Positions 47,023-58,584 are shown, numbered from the stretch's first letter. The stretch: 64,000 nt of DNA from Verpa conica (GCA_033030425.1 JAUFSD010000015.1:1426001-1490000), one strand, 5' to 3'. The notes: generated by a model not told the origin, from the letters alone. Made by a program: numbers and translations.

Positions 47023-48882
47023 ATGGCAATCGACACGGCGCCCATCACTAGCAATAGTGAGATGCTCCCCCCGTTCGCTACAGCTACTGACCATGAGCAA
47101 AGATGGTTCATTCCAACCATCAAGTTCTTCAATACTCAACGAAACCGGATATTTAGTAGTGTTCAATTCTATGCTACACTACTATGCTTTGTAATTATTG
47201 TAACAGTAGATATGGCGGCATATCTGTCCTCAGCTCCTCAAGTCCGCCTATTCGAATCTATCATTTGCCTTGACTACTACCGGGTGAATGATCCAGAGCT
47301 TATTGATGGAAATGGAAACGTCCCAGAGCAGTATTGCAAGATCGATTCTATACAAAGCGAGATTGCGATGTTGAATGGATTGCAGACGCTGTTTTCAAAT
47401 ATTCCGGGTATTACAAATAAGAGAGAGAGATAATACGCATATGCTAATGGGTATGATTAGGTGTGGTACTCGCAGTACCATTCGGTGTTCTTGCCGACAG
47501 GTTTGGACGGAGGATTATTCTAGTTGTAACGATTTTAGGGCTCACGCTCTCTTCTGCCTGGGTACTCTTTGTTTGTACGGCCATTTTCCCTCGAGGTCGG
47601 CGACTGTACTGACCCGGAAATAGGCTGGTTTTCATTACCGATCAAACTTACATGGCTATCCTCAGCGTTTTATTTACTCGGGGGAGGGTCCTCGATGGGA
47701 TCAGCTCTAATTCTCATGATAATTGCGGATGTAACACCAGAGAGTCAAAGGTGAGTTTTGTCTCTAGTTATGGCACCACTAGCTATTGACTGGGGTACTT
47801 CAACCTCTAGGTCGACGGTATTCTTCCAGTTACAGGCTTGTGTGCTACTATCCGAGCTTGTAGCGCCGCTATTTGGCTCTGTACTCATGAATCGTAATGT
47901 CTGGATCCCGCTGCTTATTGGTCTCGGGGTTCAATCTTTGGGGATACCCATTGCTCTTGCTCTACCGGAGACAAAGGGTTCAGAAACAGGGAATATTGAA
48001 CCAGTAAATTCAACGACCGGAGATGGTAACGAAGGAGAGAACGATGATGAGGAAAGTACCAAAGAACTAAGCCCACGCGAAAGCAACTATCGAGAGGTGA
48101 TGCTCTTCCTACTCAAGGACATAAACGTGACTCTCTTGGTCTTTACGTTCCTTGTGGCTACGATAGGGCGGCAGGCACTGGAAATACTTTTACAGTATGT
48201 TTCAAAGAGATATGAATGGTCACTGTCCAGTGCAAGTTTCCCATATAATTCCGATAAGAAATCTCAAGTATTAACAAAAAGAATAATTTCCAGGCTAATT
48301 TTCTCTTCTCACTCCGGGCTGGTGTCAATCTGGTCCTCTTGTTAGTTATTTTACCAGCACTGGCTTCTGTGTTGATGAGCAGGTGGAAAATGAGTCCTGG
48401 TAAAAAGGATTTGTATATAGCACGCGCAAGTATAGTTCTCATGGCCATAGGCTTTTTGGCTATCGCTATCTCCCCAGCCCCCGTTCCAATGATGATTGGT
48501 AGGCCTCTCATTTCCATATTTTATTATATATATCAGAGACACTAACTCTTCAGGTCTCATGGTCTATACCTTCGGCTCTGGCTTCAGCGCGGCTGCCCGT
48601 AGTCTTGTCACCTCTATGGTTGACGGATCGAATATTGGGAAGCTATACACCAGTATCGCGCTATTTGATACATTAGGTGGGTTAGTTGCAGGTCCAGCTT
48701 TGTCGCTTACTTTCAGCTGGGGGATGAAACTCGGAGGCGGGTTAGTTGGGTTACCATTTTTGTTGTCCTCAATTCTGTTCGGGCTGGTCGCCGCTATCAT
48801 GTTTCTGGTGCGATTGCGAGCGCCAGTTGGCGAGAACCGGTATGAGCCATTAAATGGGGACGAGGAAGACGGGGAAATTTGA
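47023..48882 (+). CDS. MFS transporter
   Basis: Major facilitator protein, six exons read: 47023-47407, 47461-47574, 47624-47750, 47811 to about 48227, about 48291-48498, 48554-48882. The N-terminus is cytosolic, and the first helix is TLLCFVIIVTVDMAAYL. The loop RLFESIICLDYYR…EQYCKIDSIQSEIAMLNG and the motif A equivalent GVLADRFGRRI identify a fungus-specific MFS group. Helices continue through LPETKGSE, a long acidic central loop, and six C-terminal helices ending PLNGDEEDGEI. One junction (about 48228-48290) does not restore the frame with any GT/AG pair of normal size that I tried; either a non-obvious splice or a one-base disruption is present. Probable role: export of a metabolite. Confidence 0.82.
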
Positions 48883-49250
48883 ATGGGTAATGTCACGATG
48901 TAATTAGGTGTTTAGAGCAATGTCTATTTCTGCTTTGATGAACGTTCGTTTTAGGTATGGGTAGAAATCTCTATGGTGGTTGGTATTTAGTGACTTGCAG
49001 TGCACGTGAGTGTAATAGAGGATGCAACCGGTTATTTAGTAATAGAAGGCGCATATTACAAATATCAGTAAAATAAATCTAGACCAGTCGATCAGAACTC
49101 TTAATCACAGCCCTGGAAAACGGTTGCCAAGGGCGGTATGTACAACAGCCACATGGCTGCCCGTGAAGATGAAAAAGCCCCACCAAGCACTTTAGCGACA
49201 GGGGTCCAGTTTTCAAGCAAGGCTACTTGGTGGCAATCTGAGTAGATATT

Positions 49251-49408
49251 ACGGTCGCCCGAAGAATACTGTCTGTTGACGAACAGGGGGGTCGGTGGCC
49301 AATAAAGTCCTATAGAAACTTAGGATAGGTGATCCCTTTGGTATCTCGGCAGCTTCCTACCATATGTGGAACGCCTATTTGTCAACAGGCAGTATTCGTC
49401 GGGCCGTG
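49251..49408. mobile_element. MITE-like foldback element
   Basis: The arm from about 49251 to 49287 and the arm 49374-49407 are inverted copies with few mismatches, sharing GAATACTG.CTGTTGAC. The 158-bp unit has no coding capacity. Confidence 0.65.
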
Positions 49409-50132
49409 AACGAGCGTACGTGAGATATGAATAGTGCAGAGAATAGTGCAAAAGTATAAACACTCAAAGTTTCAAAGTAATGAAACCGTTGCGTTTAAAG
49501 GTAAGGATCTACAAATCTCGGTCACCTGGTGGGCGTTTCCAAAGCGCCGCTGACCGCAATTAATTACTATTAACCAAACAATAAAACTCTGCTCGCCTAG
49601 ATACTTGTGGGTACATCGGCTACACTAAAAATATGAAGGTAAATTGCAATATACATGTACCTCAATGTACCTAACCGAATAGAATCTTTTTATCAGCGAG
49701 TGGTCGCCGCCTACAACCTTAATGATTTTGGTAATTAATAATCGGATAATCGGATAATCATCATAAGCTTATGCCTACAAAGCGGAAATTCTAACCAACT
49801 CTCGTTAGAGTGTATTTTATAGTTTATGATAGAGTTACTGATACATATATTATAATCATAGCAAGCCGACCGAGCCCCAGAGTCATGTGGGGACTATTTC
49901 GTCTTCAGATTCTAGGGATCCGGCAACGTACGGGTTTGAACTTCGTTACACAGGGGAAGTGGGGGTGGCCCAACCGCTTGACATTGTTTGGATCAGCATT
50001 GGTGAATAATCATCTTAGGTTGTATACGTTCTACTGCATGGCCTTTTAGCATGGTATTTTGATTTGATTTTGTTGCTATTAGCTACTGCAGGCCATTTGT
50101 CTATCGTGCTTATCCGAGGCGGAAAACTATAC

Positions 50133-50446
50133 CTGCAGCGTGCGGCAAAAAGATCGAGAAACCAGAGTCTGCTAACAGGAGTCTACAGTCTCCGGTAGAA
50201 TAAATACGAAAGTACGCCACCTAGGGCTCACACATATGATTGGTATTTAATGTCCTAGTGGAGATTCTATTACTGGACACTGGCCACAAAACCCTTACTT
50301 ACTAATCCCTGTTTTCGCGATAATTCTACCGGAAACTGTAGTGACCAATCCTGCTACTAAAATCGTCACCAATAACCTAATGGGCGAATAAAAATTCTGA
50401 AACTTGTATCCCACATTTCGCGATCTTTTTTGCCGCACACTGTAGT
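50133..50446. mobile_element. foldback element A, interrupted by element B
   Basis: The terminal arms 50133-50161 and 50416-50446 are inverted copies around GTGCGGCAAAAA(A)GATCG. A second inverted-repeat element is inserted inside (50183-50341), so the outer element was present first. A similar outer arm occurs alone at 5191-5220. Confidence 0.75.
50183..50341. mobile_element. foldback element B, nested inside A
   Basis: The arms 50183-50201 and 50323-50341 pair with one mismatch in 19 (CTACAGTCTCCGGTAGAAT). The end sequence is related to the elements at 5295 and 5772. Confidence 0.75.
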
Positions 50447-52980
50447 GCTTATCAAGGCGACACTACCCCGGATGACATGCATGGCATTGATCCATAGGTG
50501 AGAAAGTACCATTACTTACCTTCGTAGAGCTAGAGCTTACGGCGATCAGGACTAAAGGGTATCTAACTACCGAAGCTAACTCATCTGCTCCGACCGAGTG
50601 ATTACAGTCGATCATGAAAACGGGAGGTATAGGATCCTGATACATTTGAGGCTCTGACCGGTTTAGGGCCGAGGAATTGCCTATTTGTGGACCGCCGCGA
50701 TGGCCGAGTTTCAATGTTAAACTGGAATAGCCTTGTTGTAGGGCCAAGACCGAGTGGCTAATGAATCTCAACTTTCACCGCTGGATCGATTAAAGTTCTA
50801 CCGATGCACGTGCTTACATACACCAGGCAGTAAAATTATTGTAGGAGCGTATGATCAAAGATTAGGTTCTTATTCGTCAATAGAATTAGCTGCCTGACGA
50901 AGGCCATGGCCCGTGCGCACTAGCGATATATCCTCAAAAAAAAGATCATATACTTGGCAACAATTCTATTAATTTGTATTGGCTATAGAGCCTTACTTAT
51001 TAATTTGTCTCTCGGTCTTTGTTACCTGAGGCTGTAGAGCTATCAGTTCTATACTCTTGTTTCTGCATGACCTCTCTGGTCACTGTAGGCCGTGTAGGCG
51101 CTGCGTCAAAGAAAGGGTAAGAAACATGAGACATGGAATTTGGAGTTCTCATTGGCCTTTATGACTTTCGTTTCAGATTCTATTTGTATGATTTGCCAGA
51201 GAACCCTGTATTTTGACCCTTGTCCCCCAATCATATTCGCCAATTGCTATATTATGGTGCAATGTTTCGTTATTCTCACGACGCCTTGTACTAACTTATC
51301 GTGACGTTTGCATTGCATTGCCCATTACACTTTTAGATAGGGTACCAGCCGGAAAAAGCAAAGAAGATAGGTGAAGATTATTTATCGTTCAAAATTTAGT
51401 GTGAATTAACTGTGAGAGTCTCTCACGGCTCCTTCCCGGGTTAAGGCACGCCTATTTTGATACGGTCATTGATGACCCGGTGTTTTTCTGTACCTCGGCT
51501 ATTTTATTTTCTATCACGGAGGTAACCCATGTTACTCCAAATTACCCGGAATATGGAGGTGTGCCTATATCTGGGTAAGTAAATCCACGCATCTCTTATC
51601 CTAGTGATATATCATGCATGGGTCCGGTTTCGGCAGTAAGCAATTTTGATATCAACTGTCCAATGTCAACCGGTTGAGGTCCAGATCTCCGTAGTATCTG
51701 TGCTTGGGGTACTTGGGTTCATCGACTTTCTCATCTGCAACCTGTTATTATTTACATTACGCTAGAAACCCAGCTTACTTCACTGATCAGTAGATGCCAG
51801 GAGATTAGCTTATATGTATGGCATCATTACCTGCCAAATGAAAAGTGACGCGCAGCTAGCCTCATAAAACCAAAACAAATTAGCTCCAACGTAACTCCGT
51901 CCGTTGCCGTGAACCATGCATTTGCGGGTGGGGGAAACGGGTTCAGACATGACAGATTGCGAGGGGGTTCGATTGTGTTGGGGGCGGGCACCATAGAGGC
52001 TCGTGGATTCAGACCGTTGCCCAGAGCACGGCTTACTACCAGTACGAGTATATGATGCTAGTTGTAGGAGTCTTATTGTACATCAAGCAGGTCTCCCTAC
52101 CTCCCGACCTGTTATTCTAACCCCAAAGGGCATAGTTTAGCAAGCCGCGCTCAGGGTAGCGGTCTGAATTTTACGATCCCCCCTACGTAGGATAGTGGGG
52201 GCGGGTGAGTGGTCTCCTCTGCTTGTAATACAGTCAGCCAGACAAGAGGTGGCTGCGATTCCTGTACCAAGATCTGCGAGGCAACTGGGCCTGCCCTTTA
52301 CAGCCCCGGGAAATATAGATCGGAAAACGGGGATTAATAGGAAAGGCTTGATATCCAATTCACATGCACTGCTTACAGGGGGGTGAATGACTAATCTAAA
52401 CCCAAACCCGGGGCGCTTCAAGATCAGTTGCATCTGCCAGGGGCTGTAAGTACGGCCCACCTTCCTAAGATCGCTGGCGGTCTGATCACAATTCGGCACG
52501 ATGACTGTGCTGCGGGGTAAGCCTAAGCTTTTCTTACCGTGTCTTTAAGGTCTTGAAGAGTGGTAATAATTAAACGAGTCTTGGCGCATGGTGGCGGTGG
52601 CACCTACCGTCTGTTGGTTGGTGCATGCGTACGCTCAACGGCTTGCTTTGTAACACATACCGGGTACAGTAAGCGTTGGAGCAGAATGTTCGACTGTTGA
52701 TTGGTTCGACAACTACATGAGATGAATACCACCAGGCTGATGTTGATACCGATTCTTAGTCGGATATTCAGTAGTAGCGTATTTCACATCAAAATGCACG
52801 ATATGGAGAAAGTAGGAATCGACAGCTATCCATTCACTCGGTCTTTAAAGCACCGGGTTCAATATGAGATTCTAACATTGCAGTAACTCAATTTAAAAAA
52901 AAGCAAACATCATATAGTAGGTTATCAACTGCTAATACATGTATCTTCATTTTTTTTTATCTTACTACCCCTTAAAGCTC

Positions 52981-54082
52981 TTAATTATGATGAGCATGTT
53001 CATCATGGCCACCGTGATCATGACTATCCCAACCCTCAATCCCAAACATTCTCTTAAATTCATCACTCATTCTAACCGGAGCTTGCTCCTCCGGCTTTCT
53101 CAACGTTTTGAATTTTTCGACATCAACTACATTCTCCCCCTGCCACTTTAGGATTGCATCAAAGTCCTTACACTTTCTGTTAATGCTGAAGTCTGGGAAG
53201 GGGTATGTCTGCCCCTCCACCCAAGCTTGTGTAACGATGTCGGTAGATGCTGTACACATCAAGTGTTGTAGAATGATGTAGAGACAGTGTGAGGTATGTA
53301 CTTTATGCAATTCGGGGAAAACACCATCGGGATACTTCTCCCGGAAATAGTATTCAAAATCGAGATCTCGCCGGATGGCATTGAGGCAGTGGATTTGGTG
53401 AAGGACATCGAGCTCAGCAATGTGCTTATCGGGGCCAAGGCCAAAGTCGTCAGGGTATCTTGCGGTACGAGAGGGATCTAATGAAGGGCTGAGATTAGGA
53501 CTAAGTTTGTAAATCTTCCGGCGAATGAGCTCACCTTTTCCAAGCTTGATCACATCCTCCGTAGTGATGTAGGTGGGGCGGAGGTCAGCAATACGGTTCC
53601 ATGCAGCGTCAACTTCAGGACTGGAAGGTGCGCGGAAGATGCTATGGTCCATATCGAGGAGTGAGCCATTAACTCTGACGTCCTTAAGCGGTATCTGAAC
53701 CCTGTCAAAAAGCGGAGCTGTTCATCATATCAGCATAGGTCGGGGTGTAGCTTGAAGAGAGACAGTTCTCACAATAATAACTTGTTTCCTTCAACAAGGA
53801 ATTGTTGACATTGTGACGCATGCGGAACGAATAGCTGTATGCCACTGAGAAGACAATTAAAGATATACAGAATAAAGCAATGTTGAGAAAAACTAAGATG
53901 CGGCCGCCTTTGCCATACACAATGCTAGAGCTGGTATGTTTCTCCTGGACAATAAACTCCTCAGAACTTGAATTCCGAGAGGATGAATCGCCAACAAGAG
54001 ACTCGCCAGACTCAGTGCCATCATCGTGGTAGGAAGGGCGTTTTTTGCTCATGGGGAGGTACCCTTTCTTCGTGAGAAACAT
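52981..54082 (-). CDS. UstYa-like (DUF3328) RiPP-modifying enzyme
   Basis: Two exons, 54082-53773 and 53717-52981 (intron of 55 nt, donor GTGAGA, acceptor AACAG), in phase, 348 residues. The N-terminus is a cytosolic Ser-rich tail, then one membrane helix (GRILVFLNIALFCISLIVF, about 63-85), so it is a type II membrane protein of the secretory pathway. The catalytic region contains the two DUF3328 signatures, HQIHCLNAIRRD and HTSHCLYIILQHLMC (both HxxHC, about residues 205 and 245), and the upstream block SLLDMDHSIFRAPSSPEVDAAW. In ustiloxin and related pathways UstYa-type proteins catalyse oxidative cyclisation of Kex2-released core peptides. The C-terminus has a His-rich tail (DSHDHGGHDEHAHHN). 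It is divergent from the repeat precursor gene, which makes it the probable modifying enzyme for that peptide. Confidence 0.92.
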
Positions 54083-55283
54083 GGTGAAATTCAAAGTGAG
54101 TATGGCTCCAAAACTCAGCAGCGTGGAGAAATGGAGAAATAGAAGAGATGGAGCGTCCTTCGAGGAAGATGAAGGCGTAAGAGGATTTCCAGCTTAGTAT
54201 ATTGTAGCACTTGACATCGTATGATAGGCGGTGAGAAACGCAGAAAGTATTTGATTATGCTGCAGAACAAGGGTTGACCCCAGGCCTGAATGAAGGAGGC
54301 TGTGAAGCACTGCCGGATGTAGGAGTGTAAATTACTCTGATGTTTGTATAGCCAATACCTATACGGGATAGTATGTTGCCACGGGAGGACCCGGGCTTAT
54401 TTCACCACATTTACTAATTCTACCACTCGAGCTCAGTGGCGATCGTTGAATCGACTAGGAATTGTGAGATAATCTCAGGCTCTTCTTACTTATACTCTCG
54501 GTACCTTAATTAGCCTCTGGCCTAAAAGTAAAAAGACGAAGGATAACGGTATATAGTTATTTTCGGGAGAGAAACCCAACTTGGAAAATGTCGATCTTTC
54601 GGTGAGTCTCGTGTTGACTATAACAGATGCGAAGTGATATTATAGTGTTTGTGCACAGTGCCGCTCCTACCCATTTGTAGCCCCTTGAAACGGGTATCAA
54701 GACTAAAGATATGTCCCAAATAACCTTCTTGGAAGGTTGGCTATCCTACATTCATGATGCTATCTCTATCCATTATAGAAATAGGTTCAGCCGTTGGCGC
54801 TTGAAGATGATTTTCCATTACGATTATTGGAGATAGTAATACAGCTTATTCTAGTTACTTGCATGGGACGGGAATTGGTCTGACAAATGACATCTGCTAG
54901 TAAGGGTATATTCTTGTAGAATCTCTAGTGAGTATCAGGTGTGCAGACTATTGCAGGGTATCGTCGCTCGAAACTCTAACAGACGACCATGCATCCCTTG
55001 TGAAATTTCCGGCTCCACCGGCATCGTTCCTATCAATGAGGGGCCGCGATACAGCGTTCCCCCGCACCAGATGAGCTAATGCAGTAGATGCGTTACTTGA
55101 TCAAGCTCTATCACACCCCGAGGTAGCACTGACCCCTCATCCTCCAAAGGCCATCTGCTCTATATAAGGCCTGCCCATTCCCTCCATTTCTCCTTCATCC
55201 AAAACAACATCCTTCACAGTCTCATACCATTCTCTACGCCTCTCCAAAGTACTTTCATCTTTCTATCATCTAAAATCACCACA
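54083..55283. promoter_or_regulatory. shared divergent promoter region, UstYa-like enzyme / repeat precursor
   Basis: A 1.2-kb region separates the two divergent starts. The precursor side has a clear TATA box (55161-55167) and a CT-rich leader. Co-regulation from a common upstream region is likely but not proven. I see no long palindromic operator. Confidence 0.5.
55161..55167 (+). promoter_or_regulatory. TATA box of the repeat precursor gene
   Basis: TATATAA lies 123 bp upstream of the ATG at 55284 and is followed by a pyrimidine-rich leader (CCATTTCTCCTTCATCC), typical of strongly transcribed fungal genes. Confidence 0.65.
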
Positions 55284-56516
55284 ATGCGTTATCAACTTTC
55301 CATCGTCTCCCTAGCACTTCTTGGCTCGCATGTTCTTGCTATGCCAGTGCCAGGTTCGTATTCCTTCGCCCTCGTGCCTTAGGATGTTCCTACTAACAGC
55401 GAAATAGAAACCCCGGAGAAGCGTGAAGCTGCTAAGGAGTACTTCCACGTTGCCAATGATGTTCTCGACAAACGCGACGCGGCCAAGGAATATTTCCATG
55501 TTGCCAATGATGTCCTCGACAAGCGGGAACCAGCCAAGGAGTATTTCCACGTTGCAAACGATATCCTCGACAAGCGGGAACCGGCGAAGGAGTACCTCCA
55601 TGTTGGAAACGATGTCCTCGACAAGCGTGCTAAGGAGTACCTCCATGTTGGGAACGATGTCCTCGACAAGCGTGAAGCGGCCAAGGAGTACCTCCATGTT
55701 GGGAACGATGTCCTCGACAAGCGTGAAGCGGCTAAGGAGTACCTCCATGTCGGAAATGATGTCCTAGACAAGCGTGCCAAGGAGTATCTCCATGTTGGAA
55801 ATGATGTCCTCGACAAGCGTGAAGCGGCCAAGGAATACCTCCATGTCGGAAACGATGTCCTAGACAAGCGTGCTAAGGAGTATCTCCATGTTGGAAATGA
55901 TGTCCTCGACAAGCGTGCTAAGGAGTATCTCCATGTTGGAAATGATGTCCTCGACAAGCGTGAAGCGGCCAAGGAGTACCTCCATGTCGGGAACGATGTC
56001 CTAGACAAGCGTGCTAAGGAGTACCTCCACGTTGGAAATGATGTCCTTGACAAGCGTGAAGCGGCCAAGGAATACCTCCATGTTGGAAATGATGTCCTCG
56101 ACAAGCGGGAACCGGCTAAGGAGTACCTACATGTTGGTAACGATGTCCTTGACAAGCGTGAGCCCGCCACCGAGTACTTCCATGTTGCCAATGATGTCCT
56201 CGACAAGCGGGAACCGGCCAAGGAGTACCTACATGTTGGAAACGATGTCCTTGATAAGCGTGAAGCGGCCAAGGAATACCTCCATGTCGGAAATGATGTC
56301 CTCGACAAGCGGGAACCGGCTAAGGAATACCTACATGTTGGTAACGATGTTCTTGACAAGCGTGAGCCCGCCACCGAGTACTTCCATGTTGCCAATGATG
56401 TTCTTGACAAGCGTGAGCCCGCTACCGAGTACTTCCACGTCGCCAATGACGTCCTCGACAAGCGTGAGCCCGCTACCGAGTATTTCCACGTTGCAAACGA
56501 CGTTCTTGATAAATAG
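55284..56516 (+). CDS. Kex2-processed repeat precursor, dikaritin-type RiPP
   Basis: Two exons, 55284-55353 and 55408-56516 (54-nt intron with TACTAAC), 392 residues. The downstream AG at 55406-55407 is required; the first AG gives an immediate stop. A signal peptide (MRYQLSIVSLALLGSHVLA) and short spacer (MPVPETPEKR) are followed by 22 tandem units, each ending LDKR except the last, which ends LDK-stop. Seventeen units are 17 residues (for example EPAKEYLHVGNDVLDKR) and five are 15 residues (AKEYLHVGNDVLDKR). Fifteen carry YLHVG and seven carry YFHVA. The KR pairs are Kex2 sites, so secretion would release about 21 near-identical 13-15-mers. Every core holds one Tyr, as in ustiloxin and phomopsin precursors, and a UstYa-like gene is adjacent. 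An alpha-pheromone precursor is less likely, since the units lack the Trp/Cys/Pro-Gly pheromone pattern. No product structure can be predicted from sequence. Confidence 0.93.
55420..56513 (+). repeat. 22-unit coding minisatellite (45/51 bp)
   Basis: Tandem 51-bp units with five 45-bp units interspersed (units 5, 8, 10, 11 and 13). Neighbouring units share synonymous variants (for example GTC CTA GAC AAG in units 7, 9 and 12), which shows duplication of blocks larger than one unit. Confidence 0.95.
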
Positions 56517-58454
56517 ATTTTGAATGAGGAGGAATGAAGGAATGTCGGATATGTGGTCTCTGGTCGAAGTGGATTGGTAAATCTCTTTGTTTTTTCTTTA
56601 TTGGCATAGTAGCAGCGAGTTTTATAAGAATGATTTTGCGGGAACATATCTCGACTGGAGCGCGTATACTCTTTTCTACTTTTGTTAGCTTGTGGATATA
56701 ACGGAAATGGTTTTTGTACTGGAATTACGTTTTGAATTTAAATTTGACCTTCTAAGTTCATACTTTGCCGCTCGTAAACCAGACAATCGCCGCTCCTTAA
56801 ACATTTTAGAGTGGGGTGAAAACACATCCGACAGCTGCCTAGGTCAATACCTAGAGATTAGCCGGAAGGTTAGAACAAGCAAAATAAAAGGTGTAATATA
56901 ACCTAGAACATCTCTTATTCGACTCGCAGCCTGTGAGAAGCCTTAGAATGATTAGAATTCAGCTCATCTACTGCGCTGTTATATCTCTATCAGCACCGAT
57001 AGAGTTGGGATTTCATGGCTTCGTTAGAAAGCTAGCTCCACTACTGACAATAGCGACCCTAGCAAGTAGGGTAAGTCTACACTATGGCTTACTTAAAACG
57101 TGGGTAGTAAACAATCGTTACATATAAATGGTGCTAGAATAGTGGATATGATGATACCGTCCGTGTCTCTAGGAATGGTTGGATGACTCGCTCCCCGGAT
57201 TCCTCCTATATACCAGACCAAGTCACCCGGTCACCGCCATGACCTGAGCAGCTACCTCGCTAGATAGACTGGACTAAAGACTGACTCGGTATGATCTGGC
57301 GCGGTCCAATAGCAAAATTCGTGCCGCAGTGTCTACAATGGCTCCGCCTGCGGACATCTGAGGAAGGTATGGTGGGAGCTCCATCTGCTAATGGCAGTGG
57401 TGACTGCGATGAATTTCTGTGCTCATTACTCACCTCTGTAAGTATATATGTGAGAGAATGTTTGGGAAGCATACTGGAGTACCGTACTTGACTGCAACTG
57501 CGAGGATGTACCCCTTTCTCTGTAGATATGGCGTTGGGTGCGCAACCAAAAATATTTCTAGGGGCCGGGTAACCTTGATACTGGTCTTATCAGAACAATA
57601 CCTGTCACAAGACAGAATGATTAATAAGCCAAGTGGCTGACTGGAATAAAAGAGCCTCTAGTCTTTCCTGTTGTGTGATGGAGAGTATGACTAAGGACAG
57701 GGTATGGAACAGATTTCTTGGCGGGGCTAGCTCGTTAGATAAAAGGCCTACAGGCATGTAAGATAGAACATCATCCTTCCGAGAATAGAAACAGCTGATA
57801 CCAGAGAGCAGCGTACACCCAGGTGCCATCTTAATCAACACAAGATACCTAGGTACATAGAGGCTAATAGGAACTTGCTTAGGGATATGAAAAATGTTTA
57901 GGCAGCACATTGAAGTATAGATTTCTGAGATATTCGCACCATTGTCTCGGAATGGGGCGAGAAACCCTTTCTCACTGGTGTACACACAAGATTATTGCAA
58001 AAGTAACTAGTACTAGACTAGGTTTATCCTAAACTAGACGGACCCTCAAATTGGTAACCAATAGATCCCGAAGTACCCTTTCCCAATATGATGAATCTAT
58101 TTAATGATTGAAGAACCACACCTTGACCCAGATCTCGTTACGTATATGGGCCGGAATGGATAAAATAGTTTACCCCGTTGATGTAATTTGTAATTATGAT
58201 TGTAGGTCGGAGAGTCCTCAACCCATAGCAGACGGTCAAGCAACAAGGAGAGGATTAGTGGTCAAAGTGACTAACTTGAAGCACTACGCAAATCTATAGA
58301 AGATTAAACAGTTTTCATCGAAACAATAATCAAAAGACCACTGATATCATTCGCAAAGTAGAAAGAAAAATATCTGTAATATCTGACACAACTTCCAGCA
58401 AGACACCCTCCTCCTGGATACTAAGAATTATTCTCTTCTTTCACTTTGCTCTTT

Positions 58455-58584
58455 CAGAGGTTTAAATGAGCCGACCCAGCCACCTTTTATGTGGCCCGGG
58501 CCAGCAATCACCATACTAAATCAATTATTGGGCCAGGCCGGGCCACCCTAGTTTTGAGCCCGGGCCGGCCCATTTAAACCTCTG
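58455..58584. mobile_element. GC-rich foldback element
   Basis: Terminal inverted repeats CAGAGGTTTAAATGAGCC and GGCCCATTTAAACCTCTG (one mismatch) enclose a 130-bp unit rich in GGGCC / GGCCC motifs, which can also pair internally. No coding capacity. Confidence 0.7.

Larger units (their letters stand above)
48883..52980. other. 4.1-kb spacer with foldback elements
   Basis: Contains foldback elements at 49251-49408 and 50133-50446 (with a second nested inside). I find no supported gene. A 120-codon frame at 52137-52499 (-) has no recognisable features. Confidence 0.5.

Noticed and set aside
52137..52499. 120-codon minus-strand frame in the 48.9-53 kb spacer as a small cluster gene
   Set aside because: No signal peptide, domain, splice signal or promoter element; composition is unremarkable.
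55284..56516. Reading the repeat precursor as an alpha-type mating pheromone gene
   Set aside because: KR-EA spacing resembles alpha-factor, but the units lack the Trp, Cys or Pro-Gly pattern of ascomycete alpha pheromones, and a UstYa-like gene is adjacent.
55379..56647. A 422-codon open frame on the minus strand, with repeats such as SRTSFPTWRYSLA
   Set aside because: It is the mirror of the precursor repeats: 51- and 45-bp units are multiples of three, so all six frames tend to stay open. It has no start context or signal peptide; the plus strand has signal peptide, TATA box, intron and KR sites.
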